A stretch of DNA of 38,356 bases, from the NCBI GenBank assembly GCA_027488755.1, contig JAIYAZ010000122.1, positions 1 to 38,356 of the forward strand, in the 5' to 3' direction. The notes beneath the pieces were generated by a model. That model was given only the letters and a program-made list of their open reading frames with translations, was not told the DNA's origin and ran no database searches. The position numbers were made by a program, and so were the translations under genes. This DNA comes from Verrucomicrobiaceae bacterium. GTDB taxonomy: Bacteria; Verrucomicrobiota; Verrucomicrobiia; Chthoniobacterales; JAATET01. Positions 1-8,241 of this stretch are shown piece by piece. The stretch's first letter is position 1. The number at the start of each line of letters is the position of its first letter.

Positions 1-145
1 GCGGTTTTTTCTGCCGGGCAATGGCTGGGCATTTTCGACCACGGCTGCCGGGGACTTCGCGGCAGAATGCGGAATGGGATGTTCGTGGGATGTGCGGAGG
101 GTCTTTGCGTGACCAGGTTTTCTCAAGCTTCGGAACCATCACCCG

Positions 146-165
146 CCGCTCCTCGCCGGGAGCGG
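146..165 (-). terminator. Hairpin just downstream of glsA
   Basis: A perfect 7-bp inverted repeat, CCGCTCC / GGAGCGG with a 6-nt loop, lies 6 bp beyond the glutaminase stop codon. No T-run follows it on the minus strand, so it may stabilise the 3' end or help termination rather than act as a classical intrinsic terminator. The rest of positions 1-171 shows no gene I can support. Confidence 0.3.
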
Positions 166-171
166 GGCGAG

Positions 172-1119
172 CTAGCCGAGGTTTTCCTTGCGGACGGTCG
201 GCAGGAGAATGTCTAGGCCGAGCTTTTCCGAGATTTCCCGCATCATGTTTTGGCCGGCCACGCTGTTGCCGACCTCATCCAGCGCCGGGGAGAACGTGCC
301 AATGCCGCCGACGCCGGAGTAGGCTGCGAGGAGGCCGCCGCCGACCCCGGATTTTGTGGGGACGCCCACATTGACCATGTAGGTGCCCGTGCCGTTGTAG
401 AGTCCGCAGGTCGCCATCAGGCCCACCACGATCCGCGCCTCCCGGGCGGTCAGCACGCGCTCGCCGGTGGAGAGAACTCCGCCGGCGGCGAAAAATCGGC
501 CCATTTTAGCCAGCACGCTGGCCGTCACCCGGATCGAGCACTGGCGGAAATACACGTCGAGGATGTCCTCCACGTCGCCATCGATGTCGCCGTAGCTTTT
601 CATCATCCAGGCCAGGGCGCGGTTGGTGTGTCCCGTGGCCTTTTCCGAGAGATAGGTTTCCCGGTCGAGATCAAGCCCGGGGGACTCGCTGATCCGCTGC
701 ATGAACCGGAGAATCCGGTCGAACTTTTCGTCGGGGCTGCCTCCGGCGATGAGGGAGGTCGTCAGGATGGCGCCAGCGTTGATAAAGGGATTTGACGGCA
801 CGTGCGCGGAGCCGGTCTGGAGTTTGACGATGGAGTTGAACGCGTCGCCGGAAGGTTCCTGGCGCATGTGCCGAAAGACCTCTGCCTCGCCGCGGTCGAG
901 CAACGCGAGGGCGAGGACCACCGTTTTGGAAATGCTCTCGATGGCGAAGGGGATTTCGCTTTCCCCGGCGGTGACGATCCGTCCGTCCTGAAACGCGATG
1001 GCAATCCCGAGATGCCCGGGGTCGACGCGCGCCAGCTCGGGGATGTAGGTGGCGACCTGGCCTCGTTTGTAATCCTCGCGGTGCCTTCCAACGAGGTCCT
1101 GTAGAATCGCGTCGATCAT
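172..1119 (-). CDS. glsA: Glutaminase (acid-resistance type)
   Basis: Serine-dependent glutaminase, L-glutamine + H2O to L-glutamate + ammonia, predicted cytoplasmic. At 315 residues it matches the bacterial family (about 305-310). The Ser-x-x-Lys catalytic motif is S62-I-S-K65 in ESISK; NAGAI around residue 116 and KSGVGGG near the C-terminus are further family signatures. It is the last gene of the minus-strand set gadB-gadC-glsA, 26 bp after gadC. In E. coli the acid-induced glutaminase YbaS works with GadC: ammonia made from glutamine neutralises protons and the glutamate feeds GadB. The same role is inferred here from the gene order. It overlaps no other real gene. Confidence 0.95.
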   Translation of the reverse strand: MIDAILQDLVGRHREDYKRGQVATYIPELARVDPGHLGIAIAFQDGRIVTAGESEIPFAIESISKTVVLALALLDRGEAEVFRHMRQEPSGDAFNSIVKLQTGSAHVPSNPFINAGAILTTSLIAGGSPDEKFDRILRFMQRISESPGLDLDRETYLSEKATGHTNRALAWMMKSYGDIDGDVEDILDVYFRQCSIRVTASVLAKMGRFFAAGGVLSTGERVLTAREARIVVGLMATCGLYNGTGTYMVNVGVPTKSGVGGGLLAAYSGVGGIGTFSPALDEVGNSVAGQNMMREISEKLGLDILLPTVRKENLG

Positions 1120-1145
1120 GGGGGGAGCGGGAAGTTCGCGTGGCC

Positions 1146-2711
1146 TCAGCCGACGGGCTTGTTGTGGGGCTCCTGGTCGAGGGTGCTCTCCGCGGTCGGG
1201 ATGAGGTGGTGGGATCCGCGGGCCTTCGGGTGCAGCCAGAAATGACCCTCCGGGGCATTGTGAAGGCGAATGGGAACCATGTCCGCCACGGCCCCTTTGG
1301 AACGTTTATCGTGCAGCGCGTAGATGAGGAAGGGCAGCGCAAAAATGATCAGAAAACTGATGATGAGAATCGACACGTAGGTCCGGTCACCATGGGCTCC
1401 GGGCAATCCGCTCGGAGGGAAGAACGAAATGACGAATGCCAGCACGGAGATGCTGAGCCCGGCGAGGGCCACGGTTAACTTCACCGCCGGCCCGCCGGGA
1501 ATCGAGTAGACGCGCTTTTTGTCGCCGTGCTTCAGCACGAGGTTCATGTAACCCAGGAAGAGCAGGAAATACGTGATGAGGTAGAGCACGACCGTCAGGG
1601 CCAGGGCGATGAGGAACGACATGTTGCTGCCGCCTCCGCCCATGGTGAGCACGACGATCGCCACGGAGGTGATGGTGAGTTGAAAGACCACCAGCGGAAC
1701 GGGCACGCCGTTCTTGTTCACCTTCGCCATTGATTTCGGAAGGATGCCCTTTTGCGCGGTGACATACATGCCCCGAGAGGGTCCAACGATCCAGGACGTG
1801 ATCTCGGCAACCACGCCGAGGAGAAGAATCGCCCCGATCACGCGAACCAGCCATTCGAGGTGCGCTCCGTGGGAATTGATCAGCACCTGGAAGGTCTGCA
1901 CGACGCCCGCGCTGAGGTTGATCTCGTTTTGGGGAATCACTGCCGCGACCGAGAGGCCGCCGATCGAGCTCAGACCGATGGCGGCCGCCATGAGCAGAAA
2001 CATTGCGATGGGGTAATCGCGGCCCGGGTTGGTCATTTCGTTGACGTGGGTGGCCGAGGCCTCGACCCCCATGTAACTCAGGATAAACGCGACCAGCACC
2101 ACGAGGGTGTTGATCTTGGTGAAGTCGGGGAAAAAGGTCGCCGAGTTCATCGCGATTTCCAGCTTCGATCCGCTGGTCAAATGGATGACCGCCAGCACGA
2201 CGAGAATCGCGGCCGGCAGCAGAATCCCGCCGAGGAAACCGGCCTTGGCGATGCGGGCCGTGTATTTGGTGCCGCCGAGCTGGGTGAAGGCGAGGAACCA
2301 GACGATTAAAAGGCAGGCGACCGTTTTCAGCAGTGGATCGGTGTTGAGCGCCGGCCAGCCGAGCACGTAGGAAAGCGCGCCGAGCACGAAGTAAAGCATG
2401 GGGATGAAGCCGACCGCGATCTGGAGGTAGGTAAAGGCAATGGCGGCGAATCCCCACCGCTCCCCGAGCGTGTTGGAAACCCACGCAAACACGCCGCCAT
2501 CCTCCCAGCCTTCCACGGTGGCCATTTCGGCGGCGCACAGCGCGACCGGAATAAACCAAAGCAGCCCGCCAAGCAGCAGGAAGAAGATCAGGCTGAAGCC
2601 GGAGGTGGCGAAGGTGGGGTATTCATACACCGCCATGACCATCGAGGCGGTAATGGCGAAGAATCCAAACAGGCCGAGCTGCCGGGCGGGGTTGGGGGCG
2701 GGTTTGTCCAT
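1146..2711 (-). CDS. gadC: Glutamate/GABA antiporter, APC family
   Basis: Inner-membrane amino-acid exchanger that imports glutamate and exports GABA. The 521 residues resemble E. coli GadC (511) along the whole length: the first membrane segment carries [20 protein letters not shown], and the middle carries [18 protein letters not shown] and [16 protein letters not shown]. About 12 hydrophobic segments are visible. The C-terminal tail has [18 protein letters not shown], matching the GadC C-plug that blocks the cytoplasmic side at neutral pH, so pH gating is probably kept. It sits between gadB (34 bp upstream) and glsA (26 bp downstream) and is probably cotranscribed with both. Confidence 0.96.
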   Translation of the reverse strand: MDKPAPNPARQLGLFGFFAITASMVMAVYEYPTFATSGFSLIFFLLLGGLLWFIPVALCAAEMATVEGWEDGGVFAWVSNTLGERWGFAAIAFTYLQIAVGFIPMLYFVLGALSYVLGWPALNTDPLLKTVACLLIVWFLAFTQLGGTKYTARIAKAGFLGGILLPAAILVVLAVIHLTSGSKLEIAMNSATFFPDFTKINTLVVLVAFILSYMGVEASATHVNEMTNPGRDYPIAMFLLMAAAIGLSSIGGLSVAAVIPQNEINLSAGVVQTFQVLINSHGAHLEWLVRVIGAILLLGVVAEITSWIVGPSRGMYVTAQKGILPKSMAKVNKNGVPVPLVVFQLTITSVAIVVLTMGGGGSNMSFLIALALTVVLYLITYFLLFLGYMNLVLKHGDKKRVYSIPGGPAVKLTVALAGLSISVLAFVISFFPPSGLPGAHGDRTYVSILIISFLIIFALPFLIYALHDKRSKGAVADMVPIRLHNAPEGHFWLHPKARGSHHLIPTAESTLDQEPHNKPVG

Positions 2712-2745
2712 GGGATGGTCGGGGTTGGGGGCGGCGAACGGTCGG

Positions 2746-4137
2746 CTAGTGGTGGTAACCCTGTCCCTCGGCGGCGGTGATCGGGTGGGTGGCCGGGTGC
2801 TTGTCGAAATACGCGATGCTCTGGCGGAAATCCTCGATGAGCAGGGAGATCAAATCGGCGCTGACCCCGTGGCGGATGAGTGCCCGCTGGACGACGAGGT
2901 CCTCCCGGTGGGCCGGCATGGAGTAGGCGGGCACCTGCCAGCCGCGCACCCGGAGGCGGTCGGCGAGATCGTAGAGCGTGAAGGGGACGTCGGCCCCGTC
3001 CTTGAGCTTCCAGCTCACGCAGGGGATTCCGGAGGCGGGATCGCCGCCGTAGATCAACTCAAACGGCCCGAGCTTCAAAATCGCCGCCGCGAACATCTGC
3101 GCGGTGTCGTAGCAGGCCTGCTGGAGCTTGGTGTAACCCTCACGACCGAGGCGGATGAAATTGTAATACTGGGCGATGATCTGTCCGCCGGGCCGGGAGA
3201 AATTCAGCGCGAACGTCGGCATGTTTCCGCCGAGGTAGTTCACGTTGAAGATGAGGTCCTCCGGCAGATCCTTCGTCTCGCGCCAGACCACCCAGCCGGC
3301 GCCGAGGGGGGCCAGGCCGAATTTGTGGCCGGACGAGTTGATGGATTTGACCCGCGGCAGACGGAAATCCCACAGCACCTCGGGGGCGCAAAACGGCGCG
3401 AGGAAGCCGCCGCTGGCTCCGTCCACGTGGATGGGAATGTCCCAGCCCTTGTCCTTCTGGAGTTGATCGAGCGCATCGCTCACGGCTTTCACGGGCTCGT
3501 ATTGGCCGGTGAACGTCACGCCGAGGGTGGGCACCACGCCGATGGTGTTTTCGTCGCAGCGCTTGATGACCTCCTCCGGCGTCATCAGGAGGCGTCCGCC
3601 CTCCATCGGGATTTCCCGCAGTTCGATGTCCCAATACCGGGCGAACTTGTGCCAGCAAATCTGGACCGGCCCGGAGATCATGTTCGGCTTGTCGGTGCTT
3701 TTGCCCTCGGCCCGCCGTTTCTCCCGCCAGCGCCATTTCATCGCCATGCCGCCGAGCATGGCCGCCTCGCTGGAGCCGGTGGTCGAACACCCGATGGTTT
3801 CCGCCGCCTCGGGGGAATTCCAAAGATCGGCCAGCATGTGGACGCAGCGGCCCTCGATGGCCGCCGTCTGCGGATACTCGTCCTTGTCGATCATGTTCTT
3901 GTCGATGCACTCGTCCATCAGACGGTGCACCTCCGGCTCCTCCCAGGTCTGACAAAAGGTCGCCAGGTTCTGCCGCGCGTTGCCGTCGAGCATGAGTTCG
4001 TCGTGGATCGCCTGATACGCGCCGCGGGCCGTTTCCTCGGTTTGGGGAAAGCCCTGGAGCGGCAGGGCGTGGGCGAGTTCGGTGGAGGCGAAAACCTCGT
4101 CGGCGAAGGAGGGTGGGAGGGTTTTGTGGAGCGGCAT
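2746..4137 (-). CDS. gadB: Glutamate decarboxylase
   Basis: PLP-dependent decarboxylase, L-glutamate + H+ to GABA + CO2, the proton-consuming step of glutamate-dependent acid resistance. It has 463 residues against 466 in E. coli GadB. The PLP lysine is K272 in SSGHKFG and the PLP-ring aspartate is D239 in HVDGASGG. The N-terminal core has [15 protein letters not shown]. The protein ends GYHH; its penultimate His462 corresponds to the penultimate histidine of E. coli GadB (H465), which blocks the active site at neutral pH. First gene of the minus-strand operon, divergent from the porin gene across a regulatory region with a palindromic element. No clear Shine-Dalgarno site precedes the ATG. 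Confidence 0.97.
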   Translation of the reverse strand: MPLHKTLPPSFADEVFASTELAHALPLQGFPQTEETARGAYQAIHDELMLDGNARQNLATFCQTWEEPEVHRLMDECIDKNMIDKDEYPQTAAIEGRCVHMLADLWNSPEAAETIGCSTTGSSEAAMLGGMAMKWRWREKRRAEGKSTDKPNMISGPVQICWHKFARYWDIELREIPMEGGRLLMTPEEVIKRCDENTIGVVPTLGVTFTGQYEPVKAVSDALDQLQKDKGWDIPIHVDGASGGFLAPFCAPEVLWDFRLPRVKSINSSGHKFGLAPLGAGWVVWRETKDLPEDLIFNVNYLGGNMPTFALNFSRPGGQIIAQYYNFIRLGREGYTKLQQACYDTAQMFAAAILKLGPFELIYGGDPASGIPCVSWKLKDGADVPFTLYDLADRLRVRGWQVPAYSMPAHREDLVVQRALIRHGVSADLISLLIEDFRQSIAYFDKHPATHPITAAEGQGYHH

Positions 4138-4197
4138 GATGGTTCGCGGGGTGTGCGCCCATCTATTGCCGTTCGGAAATCCGCGTCAATCTTTCTT

Positions 4198-4237
4198 TAC
4201 TTAAGTATTTTTGACATTGATCAAGCATACCTAAGTA
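4198..4237. promoter_or_regulatory. Symmetric 40-bp operator between gadB and porin
   Basis: The AT-rich centre of the gadB/porin divergent region has three nested parts: TACTTAAGTA (4198-4207, a perfect palindrome), 3 bp, TTGACATTGATCAA (4211-4224), 3 bp, and TACCTAAGTA (4228-4237). The central box fits TTGA-N6-TCAA, the site type of FNR, FixK and other CRP-family regulators. Overall the two 20-bp halves match at 14 positions as a dyad centred at 4217.5. The decamers start exactly 30 bp apart, about three helical turns. Inferred: a CRP/FNR-family dimer binds the centre and a second factor, or the same one cooperatively, binds the flanks to control both directions. No confident -35/-10 pair could be assigned. 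Confidence 0.6.
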
Positions 4238-4285
4238 GCTTTGGCTTGACGGCTGGAAGGCGCATTGGTGGACTGCGCGCACCCC

Positions 4286-5716
4286 ATGAAACGCCTCTTG
4301 TTTCCCGTCCTGTCGGGCCTCGTGCTGGCCGCCGGTTCCTCCCTCGCGCAGCCGGGGCCGTCGCAACCGACCGCTGCACCCGCGTTCGAGTCCGGCGCGC
4401 AAAATTGGTGGGACGGAGGCAGTTCCCTGCCGACGGTGCACGAGCGATGGAACCTGCGGTTTCACCGCAAAAGTCGCCTGCAGACCGGATCGGTCCTTCC
4501 CGGGACAACCGTGCGACAGCAGCTGGCCGATGCCGGATTGAGCTTCAACGGTGCCTACACCGCATTTTTCCTGGGGAACGTGGCCGGGGGCGCCGAGCAG
4601 GCCTTCGCCTACAACCACATGCTGTTTCTTCAGGTGAACCTCGACTTCGAGAAAATGGTGGGTTGGAAGGGCGGCTCGCTGATCTGGTCCATCGCGGATA
4701 ACGCGGGCAAGGACCTCTCGCGCTCGATCGGAAACAACTTCCAAATCTCCACCGACTACGGCCCCAACACGTTCATGTTTAACGAGTTTTACCTCAAGCA
4801 GGAGCTGCTTGACGGGGCGCTCACGCTCAAGCTGGGGCAGATGTCCGCGCTCAACGACTTTCTCGCGTCGCCCCTCTACGACGTCTATTCGAATCTCGCG
4901 TTTTGCGGGAACCCGTTGGCCGTGGCGTTCAACGTGCCCGCCACCGTGATGCCCGTGGCTTCGTGGGGGGCCCACGTGAAGGTCACCCAGCCCGAATGGT
5001 ATGCGCAGACGGGGATTTATCAGGTCTCCGACCGCCTCGGGCAGGTGCCCTACCACGGCGCGGATTACAGCATTCGGTCGGGCGATGGCACGATCCTGTT
5101 CGCGGAGGCAGGTTGGACGCCCTCCTTTTTCAAACGCGAGGGCACGTCGACCAAGACCTCGTCCAAAACCTCCGACGACAAAAAAACCTTCGCGCCGGTG
5201 GAGGATGCGGGCAGCCCCGGCTACCCCGGGCACTACAAGGTCGGCGCCTACTTTTCGAATTGGAGCTACGCCCCGTTCTCGAGCGGTTCGGATGTCGCCA
5301 ACGTGTATGGCTTTTATGTGCTCGCCGACCAAAAGATCTATCAGGAAGCCGGTTCCCCGTCGGAGGGGCTGACGCTGTGGTCGGCCTTCGTCTGCTCCCC
5401 GCAGGAGCTCGTCGCGCAGATTCCGTATTTTGTCTCCGGCGGCGCGCAATACGTCGGGCTCATCCCGCATCGCGACAAGGACACCACGATTTTCGGCGTC
5501 GCCTACGGCAGCTACAGCAGCAATCTCGCCTCCCAGCAGGCCTCGCAGGGATTGCCGCAGGAGGATTATGAAATGGTCTTCGAGTGGGCGTATCAGATCC
5601 AGGTCAACAAGTGGCTGCAGGTCCAACCCGACGTCCAATACATCGTCAACCCCGGCGCCACGCACACGCTGAACAACGGCCTCGTCATCGGCGCCGTCGT
5701 CAACGTCAGCTTCTAA
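4286..5716 (+). CDS. OprB-type carbohydrate-selective porin
   Basis: Predicted outer-membrane beta-barrel of the OprB family. The ATG at 4286 starts a signal peptide (KRLLFPVLSGLVLAAGSSLAQ); a TTG 21 bp upstream is in frame but would spoil the signal. The mature protein has 476 residues including signal, typical for OprB. Family features include QLADAGLSFNGAYTAFFLGN, the repeated aromatic strands, LGQMSALNDFLASPLYDVYSN, and the C-terminal strand ending VVNVSF, the terminal Phe expected for outer-membrane insertion. It is divergent from gadB and shares the palindromic control region, so it may admit glutamate, glutamine or other solutes for acid resistance; that link is inferred. Substrate is unknown. 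Confidence 0.85.
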   Translation: MKRLLFPVLSGLVLAAGSSLAQPGPSQPTAAPAFESGAQNWWDGGSSLPTVHERWNLRFHRKSRLQTGSVLPGTTVRQQLADAGLSFNGAYTAFFLGNVAGGAEQAFAYNHMLFLQVNLDFEKMVGWKGGSLIWSIADNAGKDLSRSIGNNFQISTDYGPNTFMFNEFYLKQELLDGALTLKLGQMSALNDFLASPLYDVYSNLAFCGNPLAVAFNVPATVMPVASWGAHVKVTQPEWYAQTGIYQVSDRLGQVPYHGADYSIRSGDGTILFAEAGWTPSFFKREGTSTKTSSKTSDDKKTFAPVEDAGSPGYPGHYKVGAYFSNWSYAPFSSGSDVANVYGFYVLADQKIYQEAGSPSEGLTLWSAFVCSPQELVAQIPYFVSGGAQYVGLIPHRDKDTTIFGVAYGSYSSNLASQQASQGLPQEDYEMVFEWAYQIQVNKWLQVQPDVQYIVNPGATHTLNNGLVIGAVVNVSF

Positions 5717-5773
5717 CCGCCGCTCCCTTCCCCCGGCCCGCGCGGGACGAGTCGCACCTCCAAGCCGCCCTTC

Positions 5774-7120
5774 GTGCCGCCCAGGCTGGACCAACCTGAA
5801 CCGCCCCGCCCGCCGCATTCCGAAGCGTCGGACCTCGACCGGGAAATGCCGGGCATCGGGCGGGCGTGCCTCGTCGCGCTCCTGGCCGGCCTGGCGACCG
5901 GCGTGGTGGGGGCGGGCTTTCGCGCGGGCCTGAGCTGGCTCGGCCCGCGGCACGTGGCCTTTGTCGAATGGGCCCACGCGTGGCCGTGGCTGGGCTGGCT
6001 GGCCCCGGTTTTGTTGGGGGCGTTGGGGGCCGGGCTGGCGCGGCTCCTCGTGCGTCCCCAGCCGCTGGCGGCGGGGTCGGGCGTGCAGCACGTCGAGGCG
6101 ATCATGCGCGGCGAAGCGGAGCCGGCGTCGCTGTGGGTCGTGCCGATCAAGTTCGTCGGGGGACTCGTCGGCATCGGAACCGGCCTGGCGCTTGGCCGGG
6201 AAGGGCCGACGATTCAAATGGGGGCCACGCTCGGCGCGGCCCTGGCGGCCCGCTTTCGCTGCGGCTGGGAGGTCATCCGGGACCTGCAGGCGGCGATGGG
6301 CGGAGCGGGCCTGGCGGTGGCCTTTAACGCGCCGATCGGCGGGGCGATGTTTGTGTTTGAGGAGGTGGCCCATGCGTTTCGCCTGCGCCTGACGCTGCTG
6401 ACCCTGCTCGGCTCCGCCGTGGCGGTGGCCGTGGCGCGGCTGCTTCTCGGCGATGCCCCGGACTTCCGGGTCGCGCCGTTGCTGGCCGGGGATTCCGGGC
6501 CCGTGCTCCTGTATCTGGGGTTCGGCCTCGCGCTCGGGCTGCTCGGCGTGCTCTACAATCGCCTGATCATCGGGTGCATCGACACAATGGAGCGCCTGAG
6601 GCGGTGGCCGGCCGAGGCCCGCGCGGCTTTGATCGGAGCGATCGTGGGCGGCGTGGCCTGGTATTCCCCGCATTTTGTGGGCGGGGGTGACGCCCTTTGC
6701 CAGGCCGTCCTCGGCGGGGGGCTGCCGATTTCTTTTCTCCTCGTGGTTCTCGCGGTGCGCTGGTTTGTCGGGCCGCTGAGTTATGCCGCCGGCACCCCTG
6801 GCGGCATCTTCTCGCCGCTGCTGCTCGTGGGCGCCGCGCTCGGGGCGGGGTTTGCCACCGGCGTGAACGGGCTCCTGCCCGAGGGGCAGGCGGTGTCCAC
6901 CGTCGCCTTTGCCGTGGTCGGAATGAGTGCCTTTTTCACCGCTGTGGTCCGGGCCCCGTTTACCGGCTTTATTCTCATTGCGGAAATGACGGCCACCAGC
7001 AATCTCATGGTGCCGATGCTGATCGCCGGATTCGGAGCCATGCTGGGGGCCTCCCTGCTGAAGGGCCAACCCATCTACGACACCCTGCGCCTCCGCCTGC
7101 GAAAAACGCCGACGCCGTGA
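5774..7120 (+). CDS. ClC-family H+/Cl- exchanger
   Basis: Inner-membrane chloride/proton antiporter of the ClC family, 448 residues. Ion-pathway motifs are in order: GSGV (S102), GREGP with gating E143, FEEV with E197 matching the internal proton glutamate (E203) of E. coli ClC-ec1, GIFSP, and the tyrosine in GQPIYDTL matching Y445. Retention of both glutamates predicts coupled exchange rather than a plain channel. In E. coli such exchangers relieve the charge imbalance caused by GadB/GadC during extreme acid shock, which fits the neighbourhood. The start is GTG at 5774; an in-frame ATG at 5846 would also leave all helices. It lies 57 bp after the porin and overlaps the next gene. Confidence 0.92.
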   Translation: MPPRLDQPEPPRPPHSEASDLDREMPGIGRACLVALLAGLATGVVGAGFRAGLSWLGPRHVAFVEWAHAWPWLGWLAPVLLGALGAGLARLLVRPQPLAAGSGVQHVEAIMRGEAEPASLWVVPIKFVGGLVGIGTGLALGREGPTIQMGATLGAALAARFRCGWEVIRDLQAAMGGAGLAVAFNAPIGGAMFVFEEVAHAFRLRLTLLTLLGSAVAVAVARLLLGDAPDFRVAPLLAGDSGPVLLYLGFGLALGLLGVLYNRLIIGCIDTMERLRRWPAEARAALIGAIVGGVAWYSPHFVGGGDALCQAVLGGGLPISFLLVVLAVRWFVGPLSYAAGTPGGIFSPLLLVGAALGAGFATGVNGLLPEGQAVSTVAFAVVGMSAFFTAVVRAPFTGFILIAEMTATSNLMVPMLIAGFGAMLGASLLKGQPIYDTLRLRLRKTPTP

Positions 7121-7602
7121 ACGCGCCCCTTCCCGCCCTCCCCGATATGCCGACCGAGTCCTCGCTGTTTGTCCTGGCTTTGAGCGCCGCGGTGTTCTGC
7201 GTGATTGTTTCCACCAACCTCATCGGGCTGCACGCCATCGCCGTGTTCATCCGCAAACGCCCGGCCGGCAGTTTGCGCCACGTGATTTTCCTTCACGAGG
7301 TGCGCTTCATCCTGCTGGTCATGTTTTCGTTCTTCCTGCTGTATTTTCTGACGAACGCCCTCTGGGCCGCCTTTATGAGCGTGACCGGGGTGCTGCCCAC
7401 CTACCACCAGTGCCTGTTTTACGCGCTGGAGAACTACACCTCGCTGGGGCTCACGCGGGTGCAGGTGGATGACAGTTGGAGAATCCTCGCGCCCCTGATT
7501 TCGCTCTCCGGCGTGTTTTGCCTGGGCTGGTCCATCGCCGTGCTGGTGAGCGTGTTCGGCCATCTGTATTCGACCGGGCCGGATTCCGGGCCGACCCCCT
7601 GA
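7117..7602 (+). CDS. Small K+-channel-like membrane protein
   Basis: A protein of 161 residues with about three to four hydrophobic segments. The C-terminal half (LPTYHQCLFYALENYTSLGL, then WRILAPLISLSGVFCLGWSI) looks like the pore helix, filter and inner helix of small bacterial Ion_trans_2 potassium-channel proteins. The expected filter TxGYG is altered to SLGLT, so selectivity, or even conduction, is uncertain. GTG at 7117 overlaps the ClC stop codon as GTGA, which suggests translational coupling; an alternative ATG is at 7147. Coupling to a ClC exchanger in an acid-resistance island suggests a role in charge compensation, but this is inference. Confidence 0.7.
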   Translation: MNAPLPALPDMPTESSLFVLALSAAVFCVIVSTNLIGLHAIAVFIRKRPAGSLRHVIFLHEVRFILLVMFSFFLLYFLTNALWAAFMSVTGVLPTYHQCLFYALENYTSLGLTRVQVDDSWRILAPLISLSGVFCLGWSIAVLVSVFGHLYSTGPDSGPTP

Positions 7603-7622
7603 ACGCCGCGCGCCGCGGCGTT
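7602..7622. terminator. Bidirectional hairpin between convergent genes
   Basis: A perfect 9-bp inverted repeat, AACGCCGCG / CGCGGCGTT with a CGC loop, occupies the gap between two convergent stop codons and includes the last base of one and two bases of the other. It is very GC-rich and lacks a long T-run, so termination by this hairpin is likely but not proven. Confidence 0.5.
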
Positions 7623-8241
7623 ACCGCAGCAATTCCGTGAGGATGGGCAGCGCCTCCGCCGTGCGCTTCACGTCGAGACGCCGGAGCAGCCGCGAGCGGT
7701 GGACATCGAGGGTCCGGCGGCTGATGCCGAGGCGCTCGGCCGTCGCCGCGCTGCTTTCGCCGCGAAGCATGCCCTCGGCCGCGTCCCGTTCCCGCGGGGT
7801 GAGTTGAATCTTCGGGGGCACGAGCGGCGGCGGGGAGATGCGGCTCTGGAGCGCCTTGTTGACGAGGTCGAGGAGCGTCTGGTCGTGAAACGGCTTTTCC
7901 AGAAAATCCATGGCCCCGCCCCGAATGGCCCGCAGCGCGGTGGGGATGTCCCCGTGCCCGGACAAAAAAATGATCGGGATGCGATACCTCATTTTGGTGA
8001 GCCGGGCCTGCACATCCAGCCCGCTGTAAATCGGCATGCGGAGATCAAGGATGAGGCAGCCGCAGGCGTCGAGCGCCTCGCGATCGAGCAGGAAAGCCTT
8101 CGCGTCGTGAAACACCCGGCAGGGCATCCGCATCGAGCGCAGCAGGCTGGCCACGGCGAGGGCCACCTCCTGGTCGTCGTCCAGAATGATGACCTCGCCA
8201 AACGGCGGGGCGGGGGCGGGATCAGGCCGGGATTTTTTCAT
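7621..8241 (-). CDS. FixJ/NarL-type response regulator
   Basis: A protein of 206 residues with an N-terminal receiver domain (about 16-130) and a C-terminal LuxR-type helix-turn-helix (about 145-200). The receiver has the acidic pocket DDD at 21-23, phospho-acceptor D66 in ILDLRMP, the conserved Ser in FLSGHG, and Lys in EKPF. The output domain has [13 protein letters not shown] and [15 protein letters not shown]. The layout is that of FixJ/TodT-type transcription factors. It overlaps the end of the kinase gene by 20 bp, so the two are cotranscribed and surely partners. Target genes are not shown by the sequence; the nearby acid-resistance promoter is one candidate. Confidence 0.92.
   Translation of the reverse strand: MKKSRPDPAPAPPFGEVIILDDDQEVALAVASLLRSMRMPCRVFHDAKAFLLDREALDACGCLILDLRMPIYSGLDVQARLTKMRYRIPIIFLSGHGDIPTALRAIRGGAMDFLEKPFHDQTLLDLVNKALQSRISPPPLVPPKIQLTPRERDAAEGMLRGESSAATAERLGISRRTLDVHRSRLLRRLDVKRTAEALPILTELLR

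Noticed and set aside
2440-4701. Plus-strand open frame across gadB
   Set aside because: It runs through gadB on the other strand and through the divergent promoter; no domain is visible.
4163-7069. Very long minus-strand open frame opposite the porin and ClC genes
   Set aside because: Its translation is Arg/His/Gly/Gln-rich with no domain, while the plus strand encodes two complete recognisable membrane proteins. It is a GC-rich shadow.
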